Assembly (NCBI GenBank): GCA_029860075.1
Contig: JAOUBX010000005.1
Location: 45,030-109,029, forward strand
Reading direction: 5' to 3'
From: Deltaproteobacteria bacterium
GTDB taxonomy: Bacteria > Desulfobacterota > JADFVX01
Length of the DNA: 64,000 nt
This document shows positions 36,306-45,699 of the stretch, one piece after another. The stretch's first letter is position 1, and every line of letters starts with the position of its first letter. Under the pieces are notes generated by a model. That model ran no database searches. It had not been told where the DNA came from and saw only the letters and a list, made by a program, of their open reading frames with translations. Made by a program: the position numbers and the translations under genes.

Positions 36306-36377
36306 AAGGTACTAAAGAGAATCTTTTGTCAATAATAGTTATTTAGATCCTATGGCCTGTTTTTCCCTCTGAACACC

Positions 36378-37757
36378 TTATTTATTTGAAGGATCAACAA
36401 TCAGTATATCTCTGCATTTAAGTCCTCTGCGCATACAAATAAGCTTAAGAACGCTATACGTTTGATTTACACTACCAGTCTTCCTTAAAGTAAGATCATT
36501 ATTTTCAAGCTTTTTAATAAGATCTTCATATCTTGAAGGGTGTATGCCAGCATATTCTATACTGGATAAATTATCCAAAATTGCATGTCCTCTGACTGCC
36601 AACATAATCGTAAGTAAAAATACTAGAGCAAACTTTCCTATAGGATTTTTGAGATGTTGGAAAATAACATCAAGTCCGATAGCAACAACAAAGAATATTA
36701 AAACAATCAATATCAGACCTCTGCGAATTCCAGAATGATCTCCCGAAAGAAGTAAAACCGCTATAGCAGATAAAATTGTCAACCCAATGAGAATTGATTG
36801 ATCGCGCATTATGGTTGAGTAGAGTTTTATAATACCCAAAATAAATGGAACAAAAAAAATAGCGGCCCCTAAAATTCCAAAAGAAGGAAAATCACCAAAG
36901 TTGAGATATGAAGTTGGTTTTATAAAGAGATCTTTTCCAATTAGAGATATTGCGTCTATAATACAGTAATAATCTGGACAATAGTTTCCCGCACCTCTTG
37001 AGGGTATAGGATTCCCGCTTATAAGAAAATATGGCCAGATATAAATTGTCACTCCAAGTAATCCATAAATTGCTCCTCGCCCCAATCTGAAAAGGTCGCT
37101 ACCTCTGTGGCAATATATTGCCCACCATAAAGCTGTAGGAAAAAAGGCGAAGCCGGCACCGTATATAGAAGCAGCCATCGCAGAAAGGAAAAAAACAGCA
37201 GTTACTCTTAACTTGTCATTATTAAGGGTTTTGAACCTTATTAAATAAAGAGCCAGAACTCCTGGGACCAGTTCCATGCCCATATCAATGCCTATGATCG
37301 AATAGTTTATCAAGGTAGGGTTGAAAACTAGAAATAAAGCGCAAATAAAAGACGAGCTTAGAGATAGGTTTAAACGATATTTACAGAATAAAAAGCTTAT
37401 TACTGGTAGAAATGAAGATATAAGAAGCTTCGTTTCTCTCGAGTAATAAAGGTCGAAGTTTGCACTGTGTGATGATAGCCAGAAAAGAAGGTAAGCACCG
37501 AAATTGGAATCAAAATAATTAAATTGTTGTAAGCTTTCAAGCGATAATACCGCCCCAAAAGCACAGTTTAATTCTTCATCCAATATATAACCATTGAACA
37601 TTTTGTGAACTAATGGCCATCTAGTTATAAAAGCTGTTACATACAATATCAGCGATATGGTTACGATATACAATGTTTCAGCTTTCTTGTAAAAGTTAAT
37701 TTTCAAATCTAATCTTTCAATGGCAGGAATCTTCAACAGACATTTTGAATAACACAT
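36378..37757 (-). CDS. GT-C-like polytopic membrane protein (copy A of tandem pair)
   Basis: 459 residues with about ten membrane segments. The first loop has GYILDEELNCAFGAV, an acidic motif where GT-C glycosyltransferases keep their catalytic residue. Another loop has SGNPIPSRG and NYCPDYYC with two cysteines. It is highly similar to the next gene along its whole length, indicating a tandem duplication. A role as lipid-linked sugar transferase in the polysaccharide locus is inferred from topology and position; I do not recognise a named family. Confidence 0.7.
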   Translation of the reverse strand: MCYSKCLLKIPAIERLDLKINFYKKAETLYIVTISLILYVTAFITRWPLVHKMFNGYILDEELNCAFGAVLSLESLQQFNYFDSNFGAYLLFWLSSHSANFDLYYSRETKLLISSFLPVISFLFCKYRLNLSLSSSFICALFLVFNPTLINYSIIGIDMGMELVPGVLALYLIRFKTLNNDKLRVTAVFFLSAMAASIYGAGFAFFPTALWWAIYCHRGSDLFRLGRGAIYGLLGVTIYIWPYFLISGNPIPSRGAGNYCPDYYCIIDAISLIGKDLFIKPTSYLNFGDFPSFGILGAAIFFVPFILGIIKLYSTIMRDQSILIGLTILSAIAVLLLSGDHSGIRRGLILIVLIFFVVAIGLDVIFQHLKNPIGKFALVFLLTIMLAVRGHAILDNLSSIEYAGIHPSRYEDLIKKLENNDLTLRKTGSVNQTYSVLKLICMRRGLKCRDILIVDPSNK

Positions 37758-37810
37758 TTATAAAAAACCTTACTTGTATTAATTTACTTTGCCAGGTAAA
37801 TATGAGCACT

Positions 37811-39151
37811 CTACTTGTTTGAAGAATCAATGATTTGAATGTTATTGCAATTAAGCCTCCGGCGTTCGCAAATAAGTTTCAGGACGCTATACGTTTGATC
37901 AACTCTTCCTTGTCCTTTCACCAAAACAACATCTTCTTTTTTAAGCTTTTCAACCATATTTTCGTATTTAGAAGGTGAAACACCTATGGGATCTAACTCT
38001 GAGAGGTTATGGTAAATAGAATAGCCTCTATATGTAATGATAACGATTAACAATATAGCCAATGAAAGTTTGAGGGTGGTATTTTTTATAAGTTGGAAAA
38101 TTGTGTCAAGCCCAACAGTAGTGACAAAAAATATTAGAACAATAAGGACAAGACCTCTTCTAATTCCCGGGTGATCTCCCGACATAAGTAAAACAGTCAT
38201 TGTCGATAAAATTGTCAATCCTATAAGAATTGACTGATCTCGCATTTTTTTGGAGCAAAGTTTCTTAATTCCTAAGGCGAAGGGTAGAAAGAATATAGAA
38301 GCTCCAAATATTCCAAATGATGGGAAGTCTCCAAAATTGTGATATGAGACCGGTTTGATAAGGAGGTCTTTAGCTATTATCAATGCTGAATCAAAAATAC
38401 ATGGTAATATGGGGCAGTAGTTTCCTCCCCCTCTGGATGGTATAGGATTTCCGCTTATAAGAAAATATGGCCAGATATAAATTATTACTCCTAACAGCCA
38501 ATATATTCCCCCACGGGTCAATCTGAAAATATCACTACCTTTGTGGCAATAAATTACCCACCAAAAGGCGGCAGGTACAAAGGCAAAGCCGGCGCCATAG
38601 ATGGAAGCAGCCATCGCGGAAAGAAAAAATACAATAGTGACTCTTATCTTATCCTGGTTTAGATTATGGAATCGTATGAGAAAAAGAGCCAAACATCCAG
38701 GAACAAGTTCCAGCCCCATATCATTACCTATGATCGAATAGTTTATTAAAGTAGGGTTGAAAGTTATAAGCAAACCACAAATCAAAGACGAGTTGATAGA
38801 GAGATTTAAACGATATTTACAGAATAAAAAGCTTATCACAGGGAGAAATGAAGAGATAAAAAGCTTGGTTGTTCTTGCATAATAAAGGTCAAAATGTATG
38901 ATATCTGATGATAACCAGAAAAGAAGGTAGGCTCCAAAATTGGATGCAAAGTAATCGAATTGTTCCAGATTTTCAAGTGATAATACCGCTCCAAAGGCAC
39001 AACTTAATTCTTCTCCCAATATATGACCATTGAACATATGGCGAACTAACGGCCACCTGGTAATAAATGCCGTTACATAGAGTACAAGCGATATGGTTAC
39101 GACATACCATCTTTCAGCTTTGATATATGGATTTATTTTGTCGGGTTCCAT
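37811..39151 (-). CDS. GT-C-like polytopic membrane protein (copy B of tandem pair)
   Basis: 446 residues, a paralogue of 36378-37757. Segments such as YVTAFITRWPLV, FGAYLLFWLSS and SGNPIPSRG are shared. In the first loop it reads HILGEELSCAF where copy A has LDEEL, so one acidic residue is lost. The Cys pair in the later loop is kept (NYCPILPC). It lies upstream of copy A on the minus strand with a gap of about 50 bases. Retained full length suggests it is functional, perhaps with altered specificity. Confidence 0.7.
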   Translation of the reverse strand: MEPDKINPYIKAERWYVVTISLVLYVTAFITRWPLVRHMFNGHILGEELSCAFGAVLSLENLEQFDYFASNFGAYLLFWLSSDIIHFDLYYARTTKLFISSFLPVISFLFCKYRLNLSINSSLICGLLITFNPTLINYSIIGNDMGLELVPGCLALFLIRFHNLNQDKIRVTIVFFLSAMAASIYGAGFAFVPAAFWWVIYCHKGSDIFRLTRGGIYWLLGVIIYIWPYFLISGNPIPSRGGGNYCPILPCIFDSALIIAKDLLIKPVSYHNFGDFPSFGIFGASIFFLPFALGIKKLCSKKMRDQSILIGLTILSTMTVLLMSGDHPGIRRGLVLIVLIFFVTTVGLDTIFQLIKNTTLKLSLAILLIVIITYRGYSIYHNLSELDPIGVSPSKYENMVEKLKKEDVVLVKGQGRVDQTYSVLKLICERRRLNCNNIQIIDSSNK

Positions 39152-39188
39152 AAATAATTTATTTCTTTATTTGTCAAAAGTTTTATTG

Positions 39189-40142
39189 TTATCCCCCTAT
39201 AGATTTCAGATGACCAGCTTGAATTTTCTTTAAGTTGAGAATAAGTTTTGTATTGGCTTTAATGTAATACCATGTGTTGACTAAAGGTTCTCTCATAATC
39301 ACAGCATTAAGGAGGTGCAATAGTATCTCTCCCAGGTTGCCCCACCAGTAAAAGAATCGATTTTTATCTACAGAGCTGTATGAAAACCAATACTGATAGA
39401 CTGTCTTGCGAAGGATCTTGTTTTTTTCAGGAAGCCTGTTCTTGTCCGATTCAAAATGATAAAGCCCCGCTTTCGGATAAAAATAGAGTGATCCGGGATA
39501 TTTTTTGAATATACGGTAACTCAGCATCCTGTCTTCTCCAAAGGACCATTTATCAAATTTCTCTTCAAAGGTAAATTCAGAAAAAATTTCTCTTTTATAC
39601 CAGCTAAGTCCTGAGAGCCATTCTGCCTCAAGTGTCTGATCTGAATCATAACATTCGATATTCCTGCTTGATTTTAACAGGATAAAGCCTTTCCTGAAGG
39701 AGTTTAATCCAAAAAAAGAGGCAGCCATTTTATATATGACAGGTAATGCGCCCTTTCCGAAGAGATTTTCCCGAAAATCTCTGTAATTAATTATTTTGCC
39801 CATTCCTCCGATGGCTTGAGGGAATTCCTTATAAAAAGCTTCTATTTGTTCAATATAATCAGGCAGCAGCTTTGTATCGTCATCGAGGAACGCTACAATG
39901 TGGCCCTTCGATTTTTGTATTCCCATATTTCTGCTATGGGTTCCTGATTTGACGGCGCTGTGAAGGTATTTGAGGGGTAGTTTCCGCTCATAAGACATAC
40001 ACAGTTTTTCTGTGTTCTCATCATCTGACTGATCTATAATGAGGATTTCACAGGGTGATTTTGTTTGAAGCAAAAAGGAATCAAGGAGTACCCGAAGATC
40101 TTCTTCTCTGTGCAGTGTTGCTATAACAACGGATACATTCAT
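39189..40142 (-). CDS. glycosyltransferase family 2 protein
   Basis: 317 residues. VSVVIATLHREEDLRVLLDS, ILIIDQSDDENT and AFLDDDTKLLPDY mark the GT-A nucleotide and metal sites. SFGEDRMLSYRIFK is the likely catalytic-base region. The start codon overlaps the stop of the upstream GT4 gene by four bases. It belongs to the minus-strand part of the polysaccharide locus. Confidence 0.88.
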   Translation of the reverse strand: MNVSVVIATLHREEDLRVLLDSFLLQTKSPCEILIIDQSDDENTEKLCMSYERKLPLKYLHSAVKSGTHSRNMGIQKSKGHIVAFLDDDTKLLPDYIEQIEAFYKEFPQAIGGMGKIINYRDFRENLFGKGALPVIYKMAASFFGLNSFRKGFILLKSSRNIECYDSDQTLEAEWLSGLSWYKREIFSEFTFEEKFDKWSFGEDRMLSYRIFKKYPGSLYFYPKAGLYHFESDKNRLPEKNKILRKTVYQYWFSYSSVDKNRFFYWWGNLGEILLHLLNAVIMREPLVNTWYYIKANTKLILNLKKIQAGHLKSIGG

Positions 40143-41293
40143 GCACTTGTCCTTAGAGATTTATAGGCATCTATGGTTTTGGTGACAAGATTGTCCAGCG
40201 TATAGTTGCTTTTTACCGTTTCATATCCCCTGATGCCCATTTTTGCTAATATATTTTTATCTAAATTTATAATTTCGGCAAGTTTATTAGCCAATGCTTC
40301 AGGATTATTCGCTTCTACTTTCCAGCCTGTCTCTGAACTTAATATGTCGGCATTATCTGCCGCATGAGTTGTTAGTACAGGCAGTTTTGACGCCATTGCT
40401 TCGAGAAAAGTAATCGGTTGTCCTTCACAAAGGCTGGGCAAAATGAATAGGTGGCTGCTCTTATACTCTCTAATTAAGTTTTCTCCTCTTATTTTTCCCC
40501 GAAATATTATTTGCTCATTTAATCCGTACCGGCTTGTCATTTTTTTATATTTGGACATATCAAAGCCGTATCCTATCAGGTGCAGTTGCACTTTTTTTCT
40601 ATCCAGCAAGGTTTCCTGTTTATCTTTCAGTATTTTTATTGCTTCAATAAGTGTGTCTATCCCTTTTTGCCAATGCAGTCTTCCGACAAAAATGATTTTA
40701 AGATAATCCGCTTTTGTTTCACCGCGGATCATATCAAAATCATGGATTGATACACCATTGGGAATGATTTCAATATTTTTATTTACATTTCTATATTTCA
40801 AAAAACCCTTTGCAACAGAAATTAACTTGTCATAACTGATTTGAGTAAGTATCCACTTTTCTATAAAATAATCAATATTTTTGACTCCCCTGTCCAGGTT
40901 CATTGATCCGTGGACCGTAAAAATAAGTGGTTTTCCCGTCAGGTATGAGGCCACTTTGCCCATGGCGCCTCCCAGGATGGAATGGGCGTGGATCAGGTCA
41001 TAATCTTTTTTCCTGTTTTCAACCGCAACTTTCCATGCAACGGTCCACAGCGTTGCAATTCGCCCCCATGTATTGCTTAAGCGGGTTGCCGGAGCGACTC
41101 TTATAATCCTTAATTTACCATGGAAGTATTCTTCATTGTCTTTGCAGGTCCTGGAATTATAGATAAGTGACCGGGTGAAGATGTCTACCTCGAAACCATG
41201 ATTGTTTACCAGGCGGTAAGCAATTTCACGCACATGGCTTTGGCTGCCACCGATAAGGGGCTCCCAAATATCTATTATGACTGCTATTCTCAT
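40139..41293 (-). CDS. glycosyltransferase family 4 protein
   Basis: 384 residues, GT-B fold. The N-terminus has GGSQSHVREIAYRLV, a typical acceptor-side glycine loop, and HSILGGAMGKV. The donor site has FVGRLHWQKGIDTLIEAIK and LPSLCEGQPITFLEAMASKLPVL, a clear EX7E motif. It is the first glycosyltransferase gene of the minus-strand run and couples to the GT2 gene by a 4-base overlap. Sugar specificity is unknown. Confidence 0.92.
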   Translation of the reverse strand: MRIAVIIDIWEPLIGGSQSHVREIAYRLVNNHGFEVDIFTRSLIYNSRTCKDNEEYFHGKLRIIRVAPATRLSNTWGRIATLWTVAWKVAVENRKKDYDLIHAHSILGGAMGKVASYLTGKPLIFTVHGSMNLDRGVKNIDYFIEKWILTQISYDKLISVAKGFLKYRNVNKNIEIIPNGVSIHDFDMIRGETKADYLKIIFVGRLHWQKGIDTLIEAIKILKDKQETLLDRKKVQLHLIGYGFDMSKYKKMTSRYGLNEQIIFRGKIRGENLIREYKSSHLFILPSLCEGQPITFLEAMASKLPVLTTHAADNADILSSETGWKVEANNPEALANKLAEIINLDKNILAKMGIRGYETVKSNYTLDNLVTKTIDAYKSLRTSA

Positions 41294-41317
41294 CGTTTAC
41301 TTAAGGGAATACCTTTT

Positions 41318-41932
41318 TTATTTTGGCCTTGAAATTTTAAAGATTTCACCCAGTGAGGCGTACTCATCAGCGCCGAGCCTTGAAAGCGGATCAAGTTTTT
41401 TAAGGTCTGTTTTTAATCTTCCCTTTTTATCGGTAGAGACAATTTTTTCATCTATGTAGAGGGACTTGATCTTTCCAAAAATGAGGGCCTGTTTTTTGGG
41501 GCCTATCTCTTTTACTTCATACAACTCACAGGCATAGGCAACAGGGCACCCGGCTATTCTGGGTAAACTAAAATGGCCGAAAGCAGTGGTCTCAAGTCCC
41601 AGTTTTTCAACTTCAGATACCTCTGCCGGCAGAGTTGCCGAGCTTTCATTGACTGCCTCCATGGAAATGGTCCCCGGTATGTGGACGATAAACTCGCCTG
41701 TACGAAGTATGTTTGCTCTTGTGTCTTTTGGCGTGCCGTCAGGTTTTTTCCCGACGGAAAAAAGGATAAGAGGGGGATCACTGCAAATGGCGGTAAAGTA
41801 GGAAAAAGGGGCAATGTTATAGCCGCCCACCTCGTTTTTCGTCAAAATCCAGGCAATAGGTCTCGGTACCAGTGTTTGGGTCATATTGAAATAGATCTCA
41901 CCGGCATTTTGCTCGTCAAAGTTAATTTCCAT
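41318..41932 (-). CDS. flavin reductase family protein (FMN-binding)
   Basis: 204 residues with the split-barrel flavin reductase pattern. LVPRPIAWILTKNE, NIAPFSYFTAICSDPPLILFSVG and KDTRANILRTGEFIVHI match the family of FMN-binding reductases and isoflavodoxin-like proteins. The C-terminus contains IGPKKQALIFGKIKSLYID. It probably uses NAD(P)H to reduce FMN or a partner protein. It starts the minus-strand run toward the glycosyltransferases but is unlikely to be part of glycan synthesis. Confidence 0.85.
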   Translation of the reverse strand: MEINFDEQNAGEIYFNMTQTLVPRPIAWILTKNEVGGYNIAPFSYFTAICSDPPLILFSVGKKPDGTPKDTRANILRTGEFIVHIPGTISMEAVNESSATLPAEVSEVEKLGLETTAFGHFSLPRIAGCPVAYACELYEVKEIGPKKQALIFGKIKSLYIDEKIVSTDKKGRLKTDLKKLDPLSRLGADEYASLGEIFKISRPK

Positions 41933-41961
41933 AAGCTTATTTTCTTTCTCCCTTCATTTCT

Positions 41962-42864
41962 TTACGAAAGTTGGGGGTTTAAAGCAAGAGACCAGGAGAG
42001 GGCTATAATAAATAAAGCTAAAGCGCCACTTATCGTTTGCCATGTTCCACTCTCTGTATACTTCATACCCCATAGACCAAAGAGGGCCCCGGTGATAGAA
42101 CCAGCCAGGAAACCTGTTACATGGGACAGGACATCAATTTTGGGTCCCGGTCCCCCCAGAAAGGCGAGAAGCATAATCCCCCCCACAATGGGTGACCACC
42201 GCCTGATTTTATTTTGCGACAGCCCGCGCCAGAAAACACAGGTATAAGCCGCCTGAATGCCGAGGGCTGCAAATACTGCAGTCGATGCGCCGATGGAAGT
42301 ATGTGACGGTGTCTGCAAAGAGGCACTTAGAATATTACCTGCGGCACCGGCCATAAGAATGCTGAACCATGCAACGCCGGAACCCAGGGCCTGGCAGGCA
42401 AAGAGCCCGAACAGGCTTCCGAAAGCAATATTTCCTGTGAGATGAACAATGTCTGCATGCAATGTGAGAGCCGTCACTGCCCTCCACCACTGGCCCTGCC
42501 ATATGAGTCCCGCATTTGCGCTCCCTGCTTCAAGCAGCGTCCGGCTGGAGTCGTTACCTTTTATGAGCCCGTCAACAAGGATAAGCAGGGTTACGTATAA
42601 AAGGGTGCCGTCAAGTCCTCTTGAAAGAGGGGGGACGCGTGGTTTGCTTTTTGATATGTCCTCGTTTTCATGGGCATATAAGACGAGTTGCTCCCTTGCC
42701 TCAAACTCATCTTCAGGTCTTACAATAAGAAGAAATTCGCCATCAAAAAAGAGTACCTGTGAGTCAATCCCGACGGCTTCAAGGACCATGGCCGCTTCCT
42801 CACAACACTTTTTGTCTGATGTCCTGCATGCAATACCTGAAGTGACTTGCCGTTGAGCACTCAT
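41962..42864 (-). CDS. rhomboid-family intramembrane serine protease
   Basis: 300 residues. A soluble N-terminal domain of about 75 residues resembles small DUF2007-like ferredoxin-fold domains. It is followed by six or seven membrane helices. Rhomboid landmarks are W126-W127-R128, H141 and N145 in HADIVHLTGN, the nucleophile S194 in GASTAVFA and H248 in DVLSHVTGF as the partner base. Both catalytic residues are present, so it should be active. The substrate is unknown. Confidence 0.9.
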   Translation of the reverse strand: MSAQRQVTSGIACRTSDKKCCEEAAMVLEAVGIDSQVLFFDGEFLLIVRPEDEFEAREQLVLYAHENEDISKSKPRVPPLSRGLDGTLLYVTLLILVDGLIKGNDSSRTLLEAGSANAGLIWQGQWWRAVTALTLHADIVHLTGNIAFGSLFGLFACQALGSGVAWFSILMAGAAGNILSASLQTPSHTSIGASTAVFAALGIQAAYTCVFWRGLSQNKIRRWSPIVGGIMLLAFLGGPGPKIDVLSHVTGFLAGSITGALFGLWGMKYTESGTWQTISGALALFIIALSWSLALNPQLS

Positions 42865-43411
42865 TTAATGTTATTACCTGTCATAAATGGAAAGAATATA
42901 ATTCATGTATCGCTTTTGGCGTCCGAGGTTTTGATAATGACTATATTACAGATATGGTCATGAATCAACAATAGCGATGGAAATATACCCTTCATTTTAT
43001 CCTGGAAAGCTGAAAAAAAGGCTGATATCAAAGAGCTTGCGAAACTTTCAACAAAATCTGTGGATAAGTTGTGACCTTTATTATTCTTCACCGGGAAAAA
43101 AGTCAATATTTTAAAGGGGATAAACAGATTGCCTGTTTTTTGTGCATTTCTTTGCCTGTAAATTTATTCTTATAATACAGCAGGTTATAGTTTTGCTTTA
43201 TGTGGCTAAAGTGAAGGGATGAAGCTTTTTGAAGGTCCCGGCCTCATAGAAAGAACGTTATCCACAGGACGGCTATTTTACTGTTGATAAAGAGCTTAAC
43301 GTTGCCCTTTATCGTCTTTTTTTCAGGTGGTCCTTACCGTATTCCCGTCTGTACTCTTGCAAAAACTTTTTTTTCGACTAGTCTTAAAAATAAAAACTGA
43401 AGGAGGATAAT
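42865..43411. other. intergenic region between divergent genes
   Basis: This 547-base stretch separates the minus-strand rhomboid gene from the plus-strand superoxide reductase gene. It is AT-rich, and I find no convincing gene. A TATAAT at about 43171-43176 lacks a clear -35 box. AAGGAGGA directly before 43412 is the ribosome binding site of the next gene. Repeated TTATCCACAG-like and TTGATAAAG words occur, but there is no ordered array that would suggest a replication origin. Confidence 0.5.
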
Positions 43412-43846
43412 ATGACTATATTTATATGCAAGGTCTGCGGTCATGTAGAGTTTGGCTCTGTACCGGATAATTGCCCTGTTTGCCATGTGCCTAAAGAGAA
43501 TTTCTCACAAAATGATAAGCTCTTTGATGAGGCCGCTGAAAAAAACAGGGAGGGTGCGCCAAAGCACACCCCTTTCATTGTTGTAAAAAAAGATTGCGGA
43601 CTCATTCCCCATGCCGGCTGTATTGATATTCACGTGAAGATTGGAGAAGTCCTTCATCCCATGGAGGATGGCCATCATATTATGTTTATTGACTGTTACC
43701 TCGATGACAACTATGTGGGCAGGGCAAGCCTCACCCCTTCCCTTAACGGTGCTGCCGCCTTTCATTTGAAAGCAAGTGGTTCAAAGGTTCGCATCGTTGA
43801 ACTATGCAACCTTCACGGCCACTGGCAGGCTGAAGCTGCTATCTGA
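43412..43846 (+). CDS. superoxide reductase (desulfoferrodoxin-like) with N-terminal rubredoxin-type domain
   Basis: 144 residues. The N-terminal domain has C6-x2-C9 and C21-x2-C24, a rubredoxin-like iron site of the rubrerythrin type rather than the desulforedoxin type. The C-terminal domain has the center II ligands H52, H82, H88, C132 and H135 (HTPFI, HPMEDGHH, CNLHGHW). The lysine that precedes the first ligand is kept (K51), but the usual Glu before it is Pro50. It reduces superoxide to peroxide without making oxygen, fitting an anaerobe. AAGGAGGA precedes the ATG. Confidence 0.92.
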   Translation: MTIFICKVCGHVEFGSVPDNCPVCHVPKENFSQNDKLFDEAAEKNREGAPKHTPFIVVKKDCGLIPHAGCIDIHVKIGEVLHPMEDGHHIMFIDCYLDDNYVGRASLTPSLNGAAAFHLKASGSKVRIVELCNLHGHWQAEAAI

Positions 43847-44009
43847 TTACTATTATTTCATCTTCGGCAGTCTGAATTTTTTTCCCGGCAATGAAGTGTT
43901 CATTTTGTTTTTTCTACTTAAAACCGGTCATGGGATAGAGACAACAATTTAAAATCCTTTTTCTCCATGCTATAATTTCACCCAAAAATTATCAAAAAGG
44001 ATGAAATTC

Positions 44010-44201
44010 ATGGACTGCTGTTCAAGTAAGAATGAAAAAAAAGGTGAAGAGGAAAGTGAACTTGTAGAATGTGAAATGTGCCGGATAAAAACGGCAAAAT
44101 CAGTTGCTGCCGTTATGTACCTGAAAGGGGAAGCATTCTATTTTTGTTCCCACGAATGCCAGGACAGATGGGAAGTAAAGCACCCTCATGACCTCTGGTA
44201 G
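44010..44201 (+). CDS. small TRASH/YHS-like metal-binding protein
   Basis: The start at ATG 44010 has AAGG nine bases upstream; ATG 44001 overlaps that site. 63 residues. CC near the N-terminus is followed by CEMCRIK and FYFCSHECQDRW, the C-x2-C ... C-x3-C pattern of TRASH/YHS metal-binding fingers. These bind transition metals or act in metal sensing. There is no membrane segment. The protein at 48654-48887 shares the YFCS-x2-C-x3-Y/W end. Confidence 0.7.
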   Translation: MDCCSSKNEKKGEEESELVECEMCRIKTAKSVAAVMYLKGEAFYFCSHECQDRWEVKHPHDLW

Positions 44202-44524
44202 AATTTCTTAACTTTCCATAAGGGACTTTAGGACGCTTCATTATGCTTGTAAAAGAGGTAATGACTGTTGGTGTAATTAGCGTTGCTTTCCGGCCATTGG
44301 AGCAGGTATCTTTACGACCATAGCCGCTGTGACGGCAATCCATGAAATATTCGGTTCTGCCGCATTGCGCTGTGCGCTTGTAAAGGCAGGAGATATAAGG
44401 CTTTGATCCTCTTTTTCACAGCCCCTGTCCCTGCCTTTTTCAAATGGAAAATTCTTTGACATTTAATACTTTATTGATATACTGAATTTTTATTTTACTT
44501 AACCTTTAAATCGTAGCTGTTGCC
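44202..44524. other. intergenic region with possible gene remnant
   Basis: There is no intact gene. From ATG 44243 a short frame reads MLVKEVMTVGVISVA, like the start of a CBS-domain protein, and stops at 44323. A second open frame just downstream (about 44304-44405) reads AGIFTTIAAVTAIHEIFG. The two could be frameshifted pieces of one lost gene, but this is weak. Confidence 0.25.
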
Positions 44525-45013
44525 ATGGCCAAGTCAAACAACGAGGTAAGCCGCGAAATATTGTCCTACCTTGATGAAAAGCATCCCCGGGCGGTGAAGT
44601 TCGTTGAAATGGTAGACACCCTTGAAATCGACGAAAAGGTCCTTTTCAAGAATCTTTTTTTTCTTGAAGAAAATAACCTGGTTCAACTCATGTCCAGTTA
44701 CCCTGCGGGGGCAACCTATCCGACGATACATATGGTCAAGATCAAAGATGAAGGCGTGGCCCTTACCGGAGATGAAGAAAAGCTCAGCAGCATGTTTCCT
44801 CTTAAAGGATTTTCATCGAGGCTCGATCTTTACAAAATCAATAATCTTACTATGGGCGACGTTATCCAGACCCTTACCCTGATGGTGGAAAAGGATGAAA
44901 TAGTCATTAATGGTGACAAGAAACAAGTAATGGGCGAAATTAAGAACCTCATATCTGTTTCAACTCTGACCAGGCTTACTCTGGGTAAAATATTTGAGCA
45001 TTATGAATCATGA
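44525..45013 (+). CDS. hypothetical protein, possible winged-helix N-terminus
   Basis: 162 residues without cysteines or membrane segments. The first ~60 residues (EILSYLDEKHPRAVKFVEMV, then LFKNLFFLEENNLVQL) have the helix pattern of a winged-helix domain that could bind nucleic acid. The rest is mixed alpha/beta. It overlaps the next small gene by ATGA, and that in turn overlaps rfaE2, so the three are probably translated together. I do not recognise a family. Confidence 0.65.
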   Translation: MAKSNNEVSREILSYLDEKHPRAVKFVEMVDTLEIDEKVLFKNLFFLEENNLVQLMSSYPAGATYPTIHMVKIKDEGVALTGDEEKLSSMFPLKGFSSRLDLYKINNLTMGDVIQTLTLMVEKDEIVINGDKKQVMGEIKNLISVSTLTRLTLGKIFEHYES

Positions 45014-45210
45014 AGCTTACCGGTGACGAAAAAGGAATCGAAGTGCTGAAAGAAATGCACTCCTCCAACAGTGACTACCTGAAATTTCTTTTGCAGGAAG
45101 CAAAGACCGTATTCGGTAATATGGTCGATTTTAAAAGCAGTGATGGAAAGGAATCTTACCGGCTCCATTTTAATCCAACCTCCGGTGAATTCAAGGTTGA
45201 AAAACTTTGA
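45010..45210 (+). CDS. small hypothetical protein
   Basis: 66 residues, no membrane segment and no cysteine. The N-terminal half is helical ([20 protein letters not shown]) and the C-terminal half is probably a beta hairpin ([18 protein letters not shown]). Four-base overlaps on both sides place it in one unit with the preceding gene and rfaE2. The reading frame is well supported by these overlaps; the function is unknown. Confidence 0.6.
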   Translation: MKLTGDEKGIEVLKEMHSSNSDYLKFLLQEAKTVFGNMVDFKSSDGKESYRLHFNPTSGEFKVEKL

Positions 45211-45692
45211 AAAGCAAATTTAAAGTAATCCACGAACTAAAAGAGACATTAGGGGCAATTCGGAAGACAGGCGGTAAAATTGTTTTTACCAACGGCTGTT
45301 TCGATATTCTTCACGTGGGACATGTAAGGTATCTCAGGGAAGCTAAAGCGCTCGGCGACTATCTTGTTATTGCGCTTAATAGTGACAGTTCGGTGAGAGG
45401 GCTCAAGGGAAGCAAAAGACCCATTGTGACCCAGACGGAAAGGGCAGAGGTGCTTGCATCACTGGAATCCGTTGATTTTGTAACCATATTTGACGAGTCC
45501 GATCCCTATCATGTAATTAATGAACTTAAACCCGACTTTCTCGTTAAAGGGGGCGACTGGGGTGAGGGAGAAATCATCGGGAGTGATATCGTTAAAGACA
45601 ATGGCGGGCAAGTTTTACGAATCCCTTTCGTTGAAGGATCATCTTCAACCAATATTGTTGAAAAGATTATAGAAAGGTACTGCGGCGCGTAA
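45207..45692 (+). CDS. rfaE2: D-glycero-beta-D-manno-heptose 1-phosphate adenylyltransferase
   Basis: The start is TTG 45207 (TTGA overlap). 161 residues of the cytidylyltransferase fold: [21 protein letters not shown] has the HxGH motif, followed by [13 protein letters not shown] and VKGGDW. It corresponds to the C-terminal half of HldE and makes ADP-heptose for LPS inner core. The kinase half (rfaE1) is not in the window. A four-gene order with two hypotheticals and serB is apparent. Confidence 0.9.
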   Translation: MKSKFKVIHELKETLGAIRKTGGKIVFTNGCFDILHVGHVRYLREAKALGDYLVIALNSDSSVRGLKGSKRPIVTQTERAEVLASLESVDFVTIFDESDPYHVINELKPDFLVKGGDWGEGEIIGSDIVKDNGGQVLRIPFVEGSSSTNIVEKIIERYCGA

Positions 45693-45699
45693 AAGAGGA

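Noticed and set aside
41573..42247. Long open frame (224 codons) on the plus strand, antisense to the flavin reductase and rhomboid genes
   Set aside because: Both opposite genes have clear family motifs. The antisense translation has no recognisable pattern and arises from codon structure of the real genes.
42903..43106. Short minus-strand frame of 67 codons upstream of the rhomboid gene
   Set aside because: No ribosome binding site, no motif and unlike its neighbours in amino-acid use. The region is better read as intergenic.
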